Of a DNA stretch of 64,000 nucleotides, positions 9,879 through 18,701 are shown piece after piece (the stretch's first letter is position 1; every line of letters starts with the position of its first letter). The translations under genes and the position numbers were made by a program. Source of the DNA: Eremothecium cymbalariae DBVPG#7215. Its lineage: Eukaryota; Ascomycota; Saccharomycetes; Saccharomycetales; Saccharomycetaceae. The stretch is from assembly GCF_000235365.1 (NCBI RefSeq), contig NC_016453.1, forward strand, positions 372,001 through 436,000, written 5' to 3'. Under the pieces are notes generated by a model, which was not told the origin of the DNA, ran no database searches, and saw nothing but the letters and a program-made list of their open reading frames with translations.

Positions 9879-10478
9879 ATGTCATTACAGTTTGTTGCCA
9901 AGAGCTCTGTGAGTAAGGTGCTGGGTGCCAGATCGTTTTCGCAGTTTCCATGCTTACTCCAGCAAAAGTCGGATGCCACTGCCCCCCATAATAATCATGT
10001 GCCTAATGCGGAGCACGAACCAGGCTTACTCACGTGGATAGATTTTTTCAAGCTTAGAAAACAGGAACGTCGGATTAACACAGGTAGTTCTGTGTTCACG
10101 GCATTAATAGGTACTCAGATCTCGTGGGCTTATCTCTCCACGATGCAGATCGACCCCATGCAGACTATATTTGGTTTTGATCCGCTAGTTGTCATCTGTG
10201 GGACTCTTGCTGCCTCCGGGGGATTGGGGTTCCTTTGCGGGCCTATTGTTGGCTCCTGGCTATTTAAACTCAAGCATAAACACCAACTTGCTTCGTACAC
10301 GGTTAAGAATAAGGCTTTCTTGCAGCATATTAAAGACAACCGGGTCGATGCCAGTTCCCAGAGTTTTAGCAACCCGGTTCCAGACTACTATGGCGAAAGG
10401 ATAAGCTCCTTAAAGGAATATAGACAGTGGCTCAGAGACTGTCACTCCCACAGAAGAAAGGCGAAGGAGTTCTTGTAA
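9879..10478 (+). CDS. PAM17: Pam17, TIM23 import-motor subunit
   Basis: A 199-residue protein matching Pam17 (197 aa), an inner-membrane component of the presequence-translocase-associated motor that works with Tim23, Pam16 and Pam18 in matrix protein import. The N-terminus (MSLQFVAKSSVSKVLGARSF) is a mitochondrial presequence rich in Ser, Arg and Lys. Two membrane segments follow: residues about 66-86 (VFTALIGTQISWAYL) and about 100-128 (a Gly-rich stretch around FLCGPIVGSWLF). The C-terminal part ends in a basic helix. The open frame extends to 9720, but the added 53 residues are not conserved and would bury the presequence, so the Met at 9879 is preferred. Adjacency to the CCP1 relic matches YKR065C-YKR066C. 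Confidence 0.95.
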   Translation: MSLQFVAKSSVSKVLGARSFSQFPCLLQQKSDATAPHNNHVPNAEHEPGLLTWIDFFKLRKQERRINTGSSVFTALIGTQISWAYLSTMQIDPMQTIFGFDPLVVICGTLAASGGLGFLCGPIVGSWLFKLKHKHQLASYTVKNKAFLQHIKDNRVDASSQSFSNPVPDYYGERISSLKEYRQWLRDCHSHRRKAKEFL

Positions 10479-10611
10479 TCAAGCTCTTTCTATGTTTATA
10501 CACATTAATATATATCTATCTGATAATATATATACATCCCTGTAAAGACAGTTTTGAGTACATGTTGGTATATGTTCCGCATGCATGCATACGGTGATGA
10601 GGATTGTTGCT

Positions 10612-10617
10612 CACGTG
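10612..10617. promoter_or_regulatory. CACGTG E-box between PAM17 and tRNA-Leu
   Basis: The core lies in GCTCACGTGACC, which matches the Cbf1 consensus. It sits ~26 bp beyond the 3' end of the tRNA and ~135 bp past the PAM17 stop, so its target is unclear. Confidence 0.3.
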
Positions 10618-10642
10618 ACCTGCTACCGCCCATAAAAAAGAA

Positions 10643-10891
10643 TGGATGTGGCGAGACTCGAACTCGCGCCTGTTAACGAAACAGACCTGCACAATCCAGA
10701 AGCTCAGTTGAACTCCGCTAGATGGACCTCGTATATAGTGATTTACCACACCGCCCCGGTGTGGATGCTCGGCGGTCTGGCTGCTGAGCTAGCAACCCAC
10801 CCTCAAGCTCTCCATCCCAGGGGATGGCACTCTCTGGCGGAGAACAACCGTGATCCTGACGCAGGCGCCTTAACCACTCGGCCACGCACCC
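10643..10891 (-). tRNA. tRNA-Leu(CAG) with a 163-nt intron
   Basis: The 5' exon (10891-10855) has acceptor GGGTGCG, an A box (TGGCCGAGTGG), D arm GCC/GGC and anticodon stem CCTGC, followed by GT, CAG and G (positions 32-37). The 3' exon (10691-10643) restarts with T38 and GCAGG, which closes the anticodon stem. It then shows a long variable arm (CTGTT/AACAG), a perfect T stem GCGAG/CTCGC around TTCGAGT (B box) and acceptor CACATCC with discriminator A. The acceptor stem pairs with one G-U and one C-A mismatch. A class II variable arm with A73 and anticodon CAG indicates leucine (codon CUG); T33 is normal. A T run follows the 3' end, as expected for Pol III. The intron spans 10692-10854. Typical yeast tRNA introns are roughly 14-60 nt. 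Confidence 0.85.
10692..10854 (-). other. long structured intron of tRNA-Leu(CAG)
   Basis: This GC-rich insert lies between nucleotides 37 and 38. It contains perfect or near-perfect hairpins: CCACACCG/CGGTGTGG with a 3-nt loop (10746-10764), CCATCCC/GGGATGG with a 2-nt gap (10812-10827), and GGCTGCT/AGCAACC with a 5-nt loop and one mismatch or G-U pair (10779-10797). A short TCTC/GAGA stem lies near 10831-10843. Near its 3' end, TTCTG can pair with CAGGA of the anticodon region, as in pre-tRNA splicing substrates. Confidence 0.75.
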
Positions 10892-11847
10892 AATACTGGA
10901 TTATGATTTACTTTGATTATATTTCCGATATGATCTCTGTGTGTTAAACTGGCTAACTTCTTGTGAACGCACGCTAGCGGCTCCAGAGGGGGGCAGGCTG
11001 AACCTGGGACTCGTATATACCTGTACACAGTATCATGTGGTCGTATTAAGACTCTTTATATGTTATTTCTGAAGAACTATGCTAGCATGGTATCTTAAAT
11101 ATGCCCAGAAGGTCTTTTAAAACCAAACTGTTTTTTAGCCGCCAACCTTATAAGTTAGCCCGCGCGCGCAAAAACTTTCTATACATTTTATTGATAGAGA
11201 GTATGAATTGAATGCCATGATCCAGGTTGTATATACAAAATTTGTGGTGCAAGATGTTATGGCAGGAGGACACATTGAGTTAGTCATCGGCCAGCTTCTA
11301 CAACCAATGTTTCCAAGTACTGTACGGTGGTAGTTGGCGGCGTGGGGGCCTTTGGAAGGGCTCTGCAAGAGTGGCAGCATCGGAGCGGTGAACAGCGAAT
11401 TGCAGCAGCATCACAATACAAGGAGCATGGGAGCGTAGCTGTATGCTGACATGGAGGACACTGGGCATTGCGCAGTGGGGCAGTTTATGTTGTTGGCGAG
11501 GGAGAAAAATGAATCACGTGATTTGAGTATGACATTGTCGTAAAGAATGAGTTGAGTACGGTAACTTGGGAAGATGAGAGCATAAAGGAGACATAATTGT
11601 ATAAGGAAAAATGAATGGACAAAAGACTAGACAAATAGCAGCATTCTTCCTTGCTCTTTTCTTGTTGACAAAAACGTATGGTTAAAGGACCTGTGAAGAC
11701 ATCAGTGCGAAGAGGTATATTTCTGGTGAACACCTAGTGAAAGTGTCAGGCCCCTCCCCCCACACACAACGAGTTACGGCAGTTAAACGTTGGTTCTGTG
11801 GGTGTGAACAGTGTCTCTGAATACTAAAACAAGCTTACATAAATAAA
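10892..11847. other. tRNA-Leu 5' flank and DAS1 promoter
   Basis: About 950 bases without a supported gene. Short minus-strand frames at 11135-11380 and 11485-11733 have no recognised features. A GC run (cgcgcgcg near 11160), a STRE-like AGGGG (near 10986) and a palindromic E-box (11512-11523) are the visible motifs. The part next to 11848 is the DAS1 promoter. Confidence 0.5.
11512..11523. promoter_or_regulatory. palindromic Cbf1-type site AATCACGTGATT
   Basis: A perfect 12-bp palindrome centred on CACGTG with RTCACRTG flanks on both strands. It lies ~325 bp upstream of DAS1. I do not read it as a centromere element because no AT-rich CDEII tract follows. Confidence 0.45.
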
Positions 11848-13575
11848 ATGAGCGAACTTTTCCCGTTAGAGCGTCTCCCCGATGAGTTAATTCAGGAAAT
11901 ATTCTCACATTTGCCGCAGGGAGAAAGATTAAAACTATGTCTCATAAATCGGCGTTGTCACGAAATTGCTATGCATTTGTTGTATAGTCGGATATACTTG
12001 AATGACTCGAATGTGGTGAAGAGCGATTATATGGATTTGGCTGTTAACTGGACTATTTTGTATATTCCTTCGTTTCTACAAGAAGAAGACTCTCGAAAGG
12101 TGGCGAATGAGAAGTTAAAGAAGCTTATAAGCACTTTCCGGTCTAATTCCAAAACGTTAAATATGGTGCAGTGGGTCAGAGTTAACTGGGATTTGAATCC
12201 GGCGTTGCAGAAAACTGTATTATCACTGTTGTGCAACAGGTCTAAATCTTTACACAGACTTGAGAATGTGACGGATCCTGATTGCAATGACATTGTGGCA
12301 TTAGGAATAATGTCTAGAAAAAACTTGACTAGTTTTGATATGGCACCGCCAAATTCTTTACCGGAACGTCCAGTCTCGGATAGTTATATGCCAAGTTTAT
12401 CAAAATACTTGCGGCGGCGTATTTCGTGCAAACTTTCACATATGACGTTATTTATGGATCCCGTACAATTGTTCAACTGCATCTATCCTTTAGAACATAA
12501 GTTGCAGATAAAAGATTTAAAGTTACATTGGCGCCGTGAATTTTATCCCCATAAGGAATTTAAACTACGGAGGAATATCCCGTTAATGAAGTTGTCTGAA
12601 GTATTTGACATCCGGGCGTTGAAGGTGTTGACAATTATATCGTGGCACGAGTCGTTGTCTAATAGAGAACTGCAAATGCTCCATGAGTTTGAGGATTTTG
12701 AAAACATCGAGGATCTATCTTTAATTGCAGTGGCGCAGGATAATTTAGTTCTCATTGGTCTTTTCAATAGATTGACTAACTTGAAGAGATTGAAAATGGA
12801 TTTCTTAGAAAATTATGTCTCTCAGGCTACAAAGCCTGAGATTTTTCTATCAATCTTGATCAGTTGTAAAAAGTTACAATTTCTTGATATTAGGTTTGAT
12901 GCATTGGATTCACCTATAATATCTGTTCATAATGATAGATACCAAATACTGCGTAAATGCAATTGTACCAAGTGTGAAAAGACGCATGAGGAAATTATAT
13001 GTGGTAAGATCTTTTACTATGCAGATGATATTAAGGCGTCAGAAGTTGAAGAGTTATCCCCTAAGGACATCTTTACTATGATGCGACTTCAGTCGTTATT
13101 GCCATATTCTAAAGCCTGCGATTCATATCCAAGTGTCAGAACTCAACCCATGAATATGGATCAGTTTGTTCAGATAATGAACCAAAGTATGATACAATAT
13201 AGAAAATCTAGAGGACAACTTAAGGATGTTCCAGTGGGGATTGATGGTGAATTAGATTTCGATGCAGCCTTACGGCTCCTACCGCACGCGCCATTCACAA
13301 AGCAGGATGTTATAGATTGTTTTCATACATTGATTCACCATTATCAAAGAACTTACATTACGTTACTTTCCGAGTTCCCTCTATTAAGATTCTTAATGTT
13401 AAATGATATTCCGACGATGATTGTAGAAGAAAATTCGGAAAGAATCCCACATCCCGTATTTTTTCATGAGGGATATGTATCAAATCTACATGGGTGGACC
13501 CAAACGTTTAAGAGACGTAACAGCGATGATAGTAAAAACATCTTAACAGTTAACAGGCAGGTTACCTTATGTTAA
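11848..13575 (+). CDS. DAS1: F-box protein, DAS1-like
   Basis: A 575-residue protein with an N-terminal F-box (about residues 7-46: LERLPDELIQEIFSHLPQ...LKLCLINRRCHEIA), the segment that binds Skp1 in SCF ubiquitin ligases. The rest contains leucine-rich segments suggestive of a substrate-binding solenoid, a CNCTKCEKTHEEIIC cysteine cluster (about 370-384) and a conserved C-terminal part. Its position between PAM17 and LAS1/RPA34 matches YJL149W (DAS1, 663 aa), whose paralog is YDR131C. The name rests on synteny plus the F-box rather than on strong motifs. It ends 94 bp before the convergent OAF3. Confidence 0.8.
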   Translation: MSELFPLERLPDELIQEIFSHLPQGERLKLCLINRRCHEIAMHLLYSRIYLNDSNVVKSDYMDLAVNWTILYIPSFLQEEDSRKVANEKLKKLISTFRSNSKTLNMVQWVRVNWDLNPALQKTVLSLLCNRSKSLHRLENVTDPDCNDIVALGIMSRKNLTSFDMAPPNSLPERPVSDSYMPSLSKYLRRRISCKLSHMTLFMDPVQLFNCIYPLEHKLQIKDLKLHWRREFYPHKEFKLRRNIPLMKLSEVFDIRALKVLTIISWHESLSNRELQMLHEFEDFENIEDLSLIAVAQDNLVLIGLFNRLTNLKRLKMDFLENYVSQATKPEIFLSILISCKKLQFLDIRFDALDSPIISVHNDRYQILRKCNCTKCEKTHEEIICGKIFYYADDIKASEVEELSPKDIFTMMRLQSLLPYSKACDSYPSVRTQPMNMDQFVQIMNQSMIQYRKSRGQLKDVPVGIDGELDFDAALRLLPHAPFTKQDVIDCFHTLIHHYQRTYITLLSEFPLLRFLMLNDIPTMIVEENSERIPHPVFFHEGYVSNLHGWTQTFKRRNSDDSKNILTVNRQVTLC

Positions 13576-13668
13576 GATAGTTTTTTAACTGTTATTTTTT
13601 TATTGTTTATCGTTCTTCATTATAAATTGTAAATATTTTAATTGTTGTATTTATCTAGATTTAATTGA

Positions 13669-16101
13669 TTAAGTTGGCTCGACTGACTGCTGTATTGTTT
13701 GGTATGTGGCATCATCTAACCAGCTAATGAAATCCAATGGATCAAGAATACCTTCCAACAAATCAAACTGATACCTACCATTTTCTATATTTAACTGTGT
13801 TGCAGATTGCGCTGAAATATCTTCAGTTAAGGGTAAGGTGGCCGCCAATTTGGTATCTTCAGTCAACATTTTTGAAGCGTAGTCGTAGAACGAAGAAAAT
13901 AAATTATACTCTTCATATTTACCTTCTAGGAAGGTTGACTCTCCAAACAAAGACCATATTTCGTTATTTTCGTCAATTTCCTCAAATGGCATCAATTGTT
14001 TCCAGAGCTTAGTTAAATCACAATTGTTATTTTCGTCTTGAAGTGATTTGTACTCCTCATATATTGACTTTACAAATTCAAGTTTCAGTAACTTTTCTTG
14101 ATTCCCTTGGGCAACTTCATGTACAAGGTAGCCAAACATTATTTCCAATGGTTCGTTCGATTGTTCAATGATCTTATATTTTACTTTGCTTTCAAATAGC
14201 CTTTTGAGCACTTGATAATAATCGTAACCTAGCTCGTTAAAATATAATGAACAGAGGTTGTAATAGAACCTAACCATACCTGCTTTTACAGACGGTGCCT
14301 TTGGAGATCCTGAGATTCTTAGAACCAAACCTGGCATTATATTACAAAGCCGGTGTAGAACAACTTCAACAATCTTATTAGTATAGAATCTAGAATACTG
14401 ATGTTCAGATGTGGGAGGATCATAGAAATAGTGAAAACATAATTTAGCCAAGTGAATAATTCTTTCCACCAACTCAGAGTGTACATCAGAAAATCCAAAG
14501 CTTGAAAAATTCGAACGCGATTCAATGAAAGCAGCATGAACAAGAGAAAGATTAACCGCTTGAAGAATCAGTTCCTGTTCAAAGTCTAGCGGAGAATTGC
14601 CAGCATACATCGCCACTTGATTTTTCAATTGCTTTAAGATCGATGTTAGTTCAGTTAAATCGACCTCGTTATATGAATCGCTGATAATATTTAATAAACT
14701 CCATTTTAAGTAGTCAGTAGAAATCATATTAACGTGCCAGTTCGCCACTTCTCTTTGTTCAAACTTCAAGGATTTCCCAATAATTGGTTCCTTACCAGTA
14801 AGTAGACTCAAGTTCCTATCCCAGTGCAAAACTACAGCCCAAATTTGTTGGTATAACCTCATCAAGTCATCATCAGTCGTTTCAAAACCTGAATTTACAT
14901 GATCTTCTGACTTTAGACCAAATTGCTTCTTTTGTATATTTTCAAAATCATAGCGGCTGGGGCATTTCATGCAAAGCCAGTTTATACCCATTTCCAAACA
15001 ACTTGCATAGATGGTACCCATTAAAACATTGCTGTACTGAAGCGCCTCGCCATCTCCATCCATTGGAGAGGACCAGTTATGAAAACGCAGTAATAGTAGA
15101 CATTGGAGTTGAGGAAGGGTCACTTTGCGAAATATTTTGAATCTTAAGAGACAATGATTTACCACTGCAACGTAAGCTTCCGTCTTTATGTCCGCTATGC
15201 GATTATATTTCGCATTTGTGATTGTACACTTGTCAAACCTAATTGATAGCTGTACCAGTCTGGTAATAAGTAATATTGTTGCAAATATGATAAAATCGTG
15301 GTTCTTACTCGATAATTTACCATTCGTTTCAAAATCTTTATATAGCTGCTGAATTCCAATCAACAGAACTTCAGGATCATATATTGGTATAAGGTACAAA
15401 ATATACCTTTTAAAATGCGGCCAAACCTTCTGAAGAAATATTTGTTTATCTACCAAATACACTTTGACCAACTCATTGTCCTCATCCACATTGCCCGTAT
15501 CACAAAATTGCTTGCGCAACTGGAATCTGTTGTTAGCATACTTTTCAAACAAAGAACGATATACCTTCTGATGCTTCGATAATAGTGAGTGGCTGGATTC
15601 AGGCTCCACCTGACCATTATCAATTTCCATCAGATGCTTAACTGAGTTTGGTAACGACCGTCCTTGCTGCTGGCAGTCACTCTTTGATATTGCCCTTAAC
15701 TTGCCTATCGTCTTGCGTATAGAAACATGAACAAATATGTTGAACAACTCCAGATATACATCCCTGTTTTGAATAGCTTCCGTGCCCAAAGGATCTATTA
15801 TCCATGTGGCTGACCTTTTCCCACATATTAATATCTTTCCAGCCATCAAATCAACCATGTTAGGAGAATGTATTCTTACAAATTGCCACTTGTTTTGTAA
15901 ACAAGATACATTAGAATCGATGCTCACTTCATCAAATTCGCCTTCAGTTCCTAAAGCTGCAGGAAAGTATTGACAGGTTTCCCTATTTCCTAACCTAATA
16001 CAATTCCCACACGCAGGCTTTCCTCGATCACATCGAGACTTCCTCCTTTTGCAATTAGTACAAACTAAAGTAAGCCTATGGCGTCTTTTAACTTGAGACA
16101 T
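13669..16101 (-). CDS. OAF3: Zn2Cys6 transcription factor, Oaf3-like
   Basis: An 810-residue nuclear regulator. The N-terminus carries a fungal Zn2Cys6 binuclear cluster (about residues 14-43, CTNCKRRKSRC...CGNCIRL...C) with the basic linker typical of Gal4-type DNA binding. A fungal-specific middle homology region follows. The C-terminus is acidic and hydrophobic. Position beside LAS1 matches YKR064W (OAF3, 863 aa), described in S. cerevisiae as a repressor in the oleate response network. Identity is from domain type plus synteny. It is divergently transcribed from LAS1 across 204 bp. The start ATG immediately precedes the basic DNA-binding region. Confidence 0.85.
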   Translation of the reverse strand: MSQVKRRHRLTLVCTNCKRRKSRCDRGKPACGNCIRLGNRETCQYFPAALGTEGEFDEVSIDSNVSCLQNKWQFVRIHSPNMVDLMAGKILICGKRSATWIIDPLGTEAIQNRDVYLELFNIFVHVSIRKTIGKLRAISKSDCQQQGRSLPNSVKHLMEIDNGQVEPESSHSLLSKHQKVYRSLFEKYANNRFQLRKQFCDTGNVDEDNELVKVYLVDKQIFLQKVWPHFKRYILYLIPIYDPEVLLIGIQQLYKDFETNGKLSSKNHDFIIFATILLITRLVQLSIRFDKCTITNAKYNRIADIKTEAYVAVVNHCLLRFKIFRKVTLPQLQCLLLLRFHNWSSPMDGDGEALQYSNVLMGTIYASCLEMGINWLCMKCPSRYDFENIQKKQFGLKSEDHVNSGFETTDDDLMRLYQQIWAVVLHWDRNLSLLTGKEPIIGKSLKFEQREVANWHVNMISTDYLKWSLLNIISDSYNEVDLTELTSILKQLKNQVAMYAGNSPLDFEQELILQAVNLSLVHAAFIESRSNFSSFGFSDVHSELVERIIHLAKLCFHYFYDPPTSEHQYSRFYTNKIVEVVLHRLCNIMPGLVLRISGSPKAPSVKAGMVRFYYNLCSLYFNELGYDYYQVLKRLFESKVKYKIIEQSNEPLEIMFGYLVHEVAQGNQEKLLKLEFVKSIYEEYKSLQDENNNCDLTKLWKQLMPFEEIDENNEIWSLFGESTFLEGKYEEYNLFSSFYDYASKMLTEDTKLAATLPLTEDISAQSATQLNIENGRYQFDLLEGILDPLDFISWLDDATYQTIQQSVEPT

Positions 16102-16305
16102 AGCTTATATCTTAACAACAATCCTAGAACGATGATATGGTGAACATTCTAAAATAACGTTTATAATCAAGTTTTGCTGATGAGCCTGACACACTATTTT
16201 TATGGAAAAAATATTGCAAATTGAAATACCTTTCACCATACTATCGGTCACTTCCATGAAAGTAAAGACATATAATAAATAGTAAATCATAGGCCATATA
16301 GTTAA

Positions 16306-17669
16306 ATGCGAATAGTTCCCTGGCATTCTATAGAAGAATTTAATGAACTCAAAAATTGGTTTTACCCACATAGGGTGAATGGCGACCCAATGCTGCGATC
16401 TCGAGCAATACAAAGAGTTAAAGCGTATTGGACAAGAGGGCCTTACGTGCCCCATGCAATGGATTCGACGTGCCAACTTATTCAGTGCCAGTTGTTTGAC
16501 ATCGAGGACAGTCCAGAAGATGCAGTCAAATTGGCATATACGATGGCTCTTATTAGGTTTGTAAATGGTATGTTGGATCCCACGCAACAATCACAGTTTG
16601 CCATCCCGCTACACAATTTAGCAGAGCTAATCCACCTTCCGAGCTGGTTTGTTGAATTAAGGCATTCGGGTACACATGATAGAGATTTACTCAGTATGGA
16701 AATGCTGAGGATGGCGTGCAATGAGGCCCTAGATTGGTTGTGGGAGAATTATTGGCATAGCGAAGACAATAAAGAGGATGATGAGCAAGAATCTATTTCA
16801 GTTGACGAAAAATCAGAGTATTCTGATCATTTAGATCGCAAGGGAAGGCTGCAAACGCTAATATATTCGTACAAGGATGCAAAAGATGAGTTCAAGAAGT
16901 ATGAACACTTATGGAAACATGGTCAAACTATCCCAGTGTCTATTTTTGGCGAGGACATAGATAACTCCAGGGACTTCATTAACAACTGGTTATCTGAATA
17001 TAAGGAGCTGTGGAAAATCAGTAAAAGTCACCCCAATACATTCATCGAAGAGATAACCTCACAGTATGACGATACATTACTGGAGATGAGCTTGACTAAA
17101 TTAGAATGGCTAGACCTGGAATTTTGCAGATGGCTACTTACTTCATACAAAGAATCAATAAACGAATCCAATGAGCCTCCGTTACTGAAAAGAAAATTTC
17201 CCAATACCAAATACTTGTTAAAGTTAGCTAGGCGCATTGGGTCTTGGATTAATTTGAAAAGGGCTCTTCATTACTGGGATCTTTGGTTCCCTGTATTCCT
17301 TAAGAATCAATCCTATCTATGTTTTTCCTTTTGGAAACTTTAAAGCCTGAGATAACCAATACGCTGAGAGATAAAAAGTTGAAGAAGAAGTTAAGCGCTA
17401 AGGATGTAGAGTTGCAGATTATAGAATTGCAAACGTCAATGAAAAAGAAGGGCATAACTAACACTGAATTAAAGCTCTACGACATCGAAGCATCAACCGA
17501 CGAAAAATCTCTGGGCACAGTTGCCGGTGCTAACGTCACGCAAGAAATTAGCGGCCTACTAGAAGATCTCAACTGTCTGAAACAAAGATTTAAGAGACAT
17601 AAAACCTCTGCCGCGAGAGACTGGGTACCACACGAAAACTGGGAACCAAGACCATTTGGCTGTTTATAG
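16306..17669 (+). CDS. LAS1: Las1, ITS2 pre-rRNA endonuclease (apparent frameshift)
   Basis: Las1 cuts ITS2 in pre-rRNA at C2 and works with the kinase Grc3; it is essential in S. cerevisiae (502 aa). Frame 1 (16306-17343) holds the N-terminal HEPN-type domain with IVPWHS, FVNGMLDPTQQSQFA and LRHSGTHDRDL, which includes the RxxxxH catalytic motif. This frame closes at 17343. The overlapping frame continues to 17669 with a Lys-rich segment and the conserved tail NWEPRPFGCL, the Grc3-interacting end. The shift is -1 and falls at the T run 17322-17326; adding one T would give one protein of about 454 residues. Both halves are well conserved, so a sequence error is more likely than a broken essential gene. 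Confidence 0.9.
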
Positions 17670-17718
17670 AATCACAAAACTACTGTTTTCTAAAATCTAC
17701 GATAAATAGTCTACGTTA

Positions 17719-17848
17719 CTCATACAATCAGACATCCTAGGAAGGTCTCATAAGAGCGGTCACAGAGAGCACTATACGATGGGTTCGAAGCGTACTCCTA
17801 CCGTGGAAACTGCGAATGTAAAGGAACCAAGTTCATCACCTTGTATGA
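17719..17848 (-). ncRNA. SNR128: U14 small nucleolar RNA (snR128)
   Basis: Read on the minus strand, this is a C/D-box snoRNA. C box TGATGA is at 17838-17833 and D box CTGA at 17731-17728, inside a perfect 9-bp terminal stem (CTCATACAA/TTGTATGAG). Between them lie the long U14-specific blocks TTCGCAGTTTCCACGG and GACCTTCCTAGGATG, which pair with 18S rRNA in yeast U14. U14 is required for 18S rRNA processing and guides a 2'-O-methylation. Its place between the DAS1/LAS1 side and RPA34 matches SNR128 in S. cerevisiae. The mature ends are approximate. Confidence 0.93.
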
Positions 17849-17909
17849 GAATATATTTAAACCCACAGAAACTTAGATTAGGTTAAACCACAGTAGACGT
17901 ATTTCTACA

Positions 17910-18070
17910 ATTGATAATCTCAGATGATCTAAAGGTACATTAAAATGTACTGGCAAGAAGCCCCGATTATCAAATCCGAAGATTCGAATGAGGCAAGGCA
18001 ACATCCCATATCGTCATGGTCGATTCGGACTGGGAAAGAAGTATAGACCGTTATCATCAGTGAATATCAA
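17910..18070 (-). ncRNA. SNR190: snR190 C/D-box snoRNA
   Basis: C box TGATGA (18059-18054) and D box CTGA (17923-17920) are flanked by a terminal stem (TTGATA/TATCAA). It lies just upstream of U14 on the same strand. In S. cerevisiae SNR190 and SNR128 form a dicistronic unit in this order, with snR190 first, between YJL149W and YJL148W. snR190 has 25S rRNA antisense elements in yeast; I did not align them. The ends are approximate. A plus-strand reading frame (17988-18236) overlaps it by chance. Confidence 0.85.
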
Positions 18071-18383
18071 ATGGGAAAAGAAAAAAGCACAGCTAGTATG
18101 TTCTATTGCAATATTAACCATCAAATCCTGTTTCTATGAGCCCTTCATTCTTGAAGAGACATATCAAGAAGCATTGCTTCTTGAAAAACCAACAAACATG
18201 TGTTTCAGACTGTTTGAATATAATCAGGAGAGCTAGATATGAACATGAACAAATTAGAAATGACATAGGAGAGAACTAAACGCAGTTTTTATATGTTTTT
18301 TAATGCAAAGATAGAATTTTCTCGAGGAGCCTCATTAAAAAACTATCACGTTTCTTTTTTTGAAGATACATCCTTCCTCGGTA

Positions 18384-18391
18384 TTAGGGCT
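18384..18391 (-). promoter_or_regulatory. Tbf1-type site AGCCCTAA
   Basis: An exact match to the Tbf1 consensus ARCCCTAA on the snoRNA strand, ~315 bp upstream of snR190 and ~90 bp upstream of the TATAAAAA at 18293-18286. Tbf1 is an established activator of snoRNA genes in S. cerevisiae. Confidence 0.65.
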
Positions 18392-18548
18392 TGGAAGTGC
18401 ATCAAGACTTAAGATAGACAAGTTCAAGTTCAGAGAGGCTATAAAACACTCGAATGATCGTTCCAAAGCATTCGAGTTATCAATTAAATGTGTTTATTAG
18501 TGCGTAGTTCTGAAGCATCTCTCTCTGGTCTTTGAAGTGGGCACTTTC

Positions 18549-18623
18549 GAAAAATTTTGGAGCCGGGTAAGCTGAAAATTTTTAGCAAGATAATGCAGAA
18601 TTCAAGCTGCATGTAGCTCATCG
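18549..18623 (+). promoter_or_regulatory. RRPE, Reb1 and PAC cluster upstream of RPA34
   Basis: GAAAAATTTT (18549-18558) and TGAAAATTTTT (18573-18583) match the ribosomal RNA processing element. CGGGTAA (18564-18570) matches Reb1. AGCTCATCG (18615-18623, reverse CGATGAGCT) matches the PAC element. These are the standard motifs of yeast ribosome-biogenesis promoters, 80-150 bp upstream of RPA34. Confidence 0.7.
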
Positions 18624-18701
18624 ATCACACAACGATCTCGTAATAGTGGTTAGTTAGGCTTGGTTGTTGGTTGATAAGAGGGTCCTATTGTATATTTTGC
18701 A

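Larger units (their letters stand above)
18071..18701. other. divergent promoter region, snR190-U14 and RPA34
   Basis: This ~630-bp region separates the leftward snoRNA unit from RPA34. It holds a perfect hairpin (18164-18184), a TATA box for the snoRNA strand (TATAAAAA, 18293-18286), a Tbf1-type site, and RRPE, Reb1 and PAC motifs on the RPA34 side. No protein-coding frame is supported. Confidence 0.7.

Noticed and set aside
10970..11030. second tRNA-like segment near gaacctgggactcg
   Set aside because: The T-loop TTCGA core is not present and no partner arms can be found.
11512..11523. possible centromere element (CDEI-like ATCACGTG)
   Set aside because: No AT-rich CDEII of ~80-160 bp and no CDEIII-type core beside it.
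17988..18236. 82-codon plus-strand frame
   Set aside because: It overlaps snR190 on the opposite strand and has no protein-like features.
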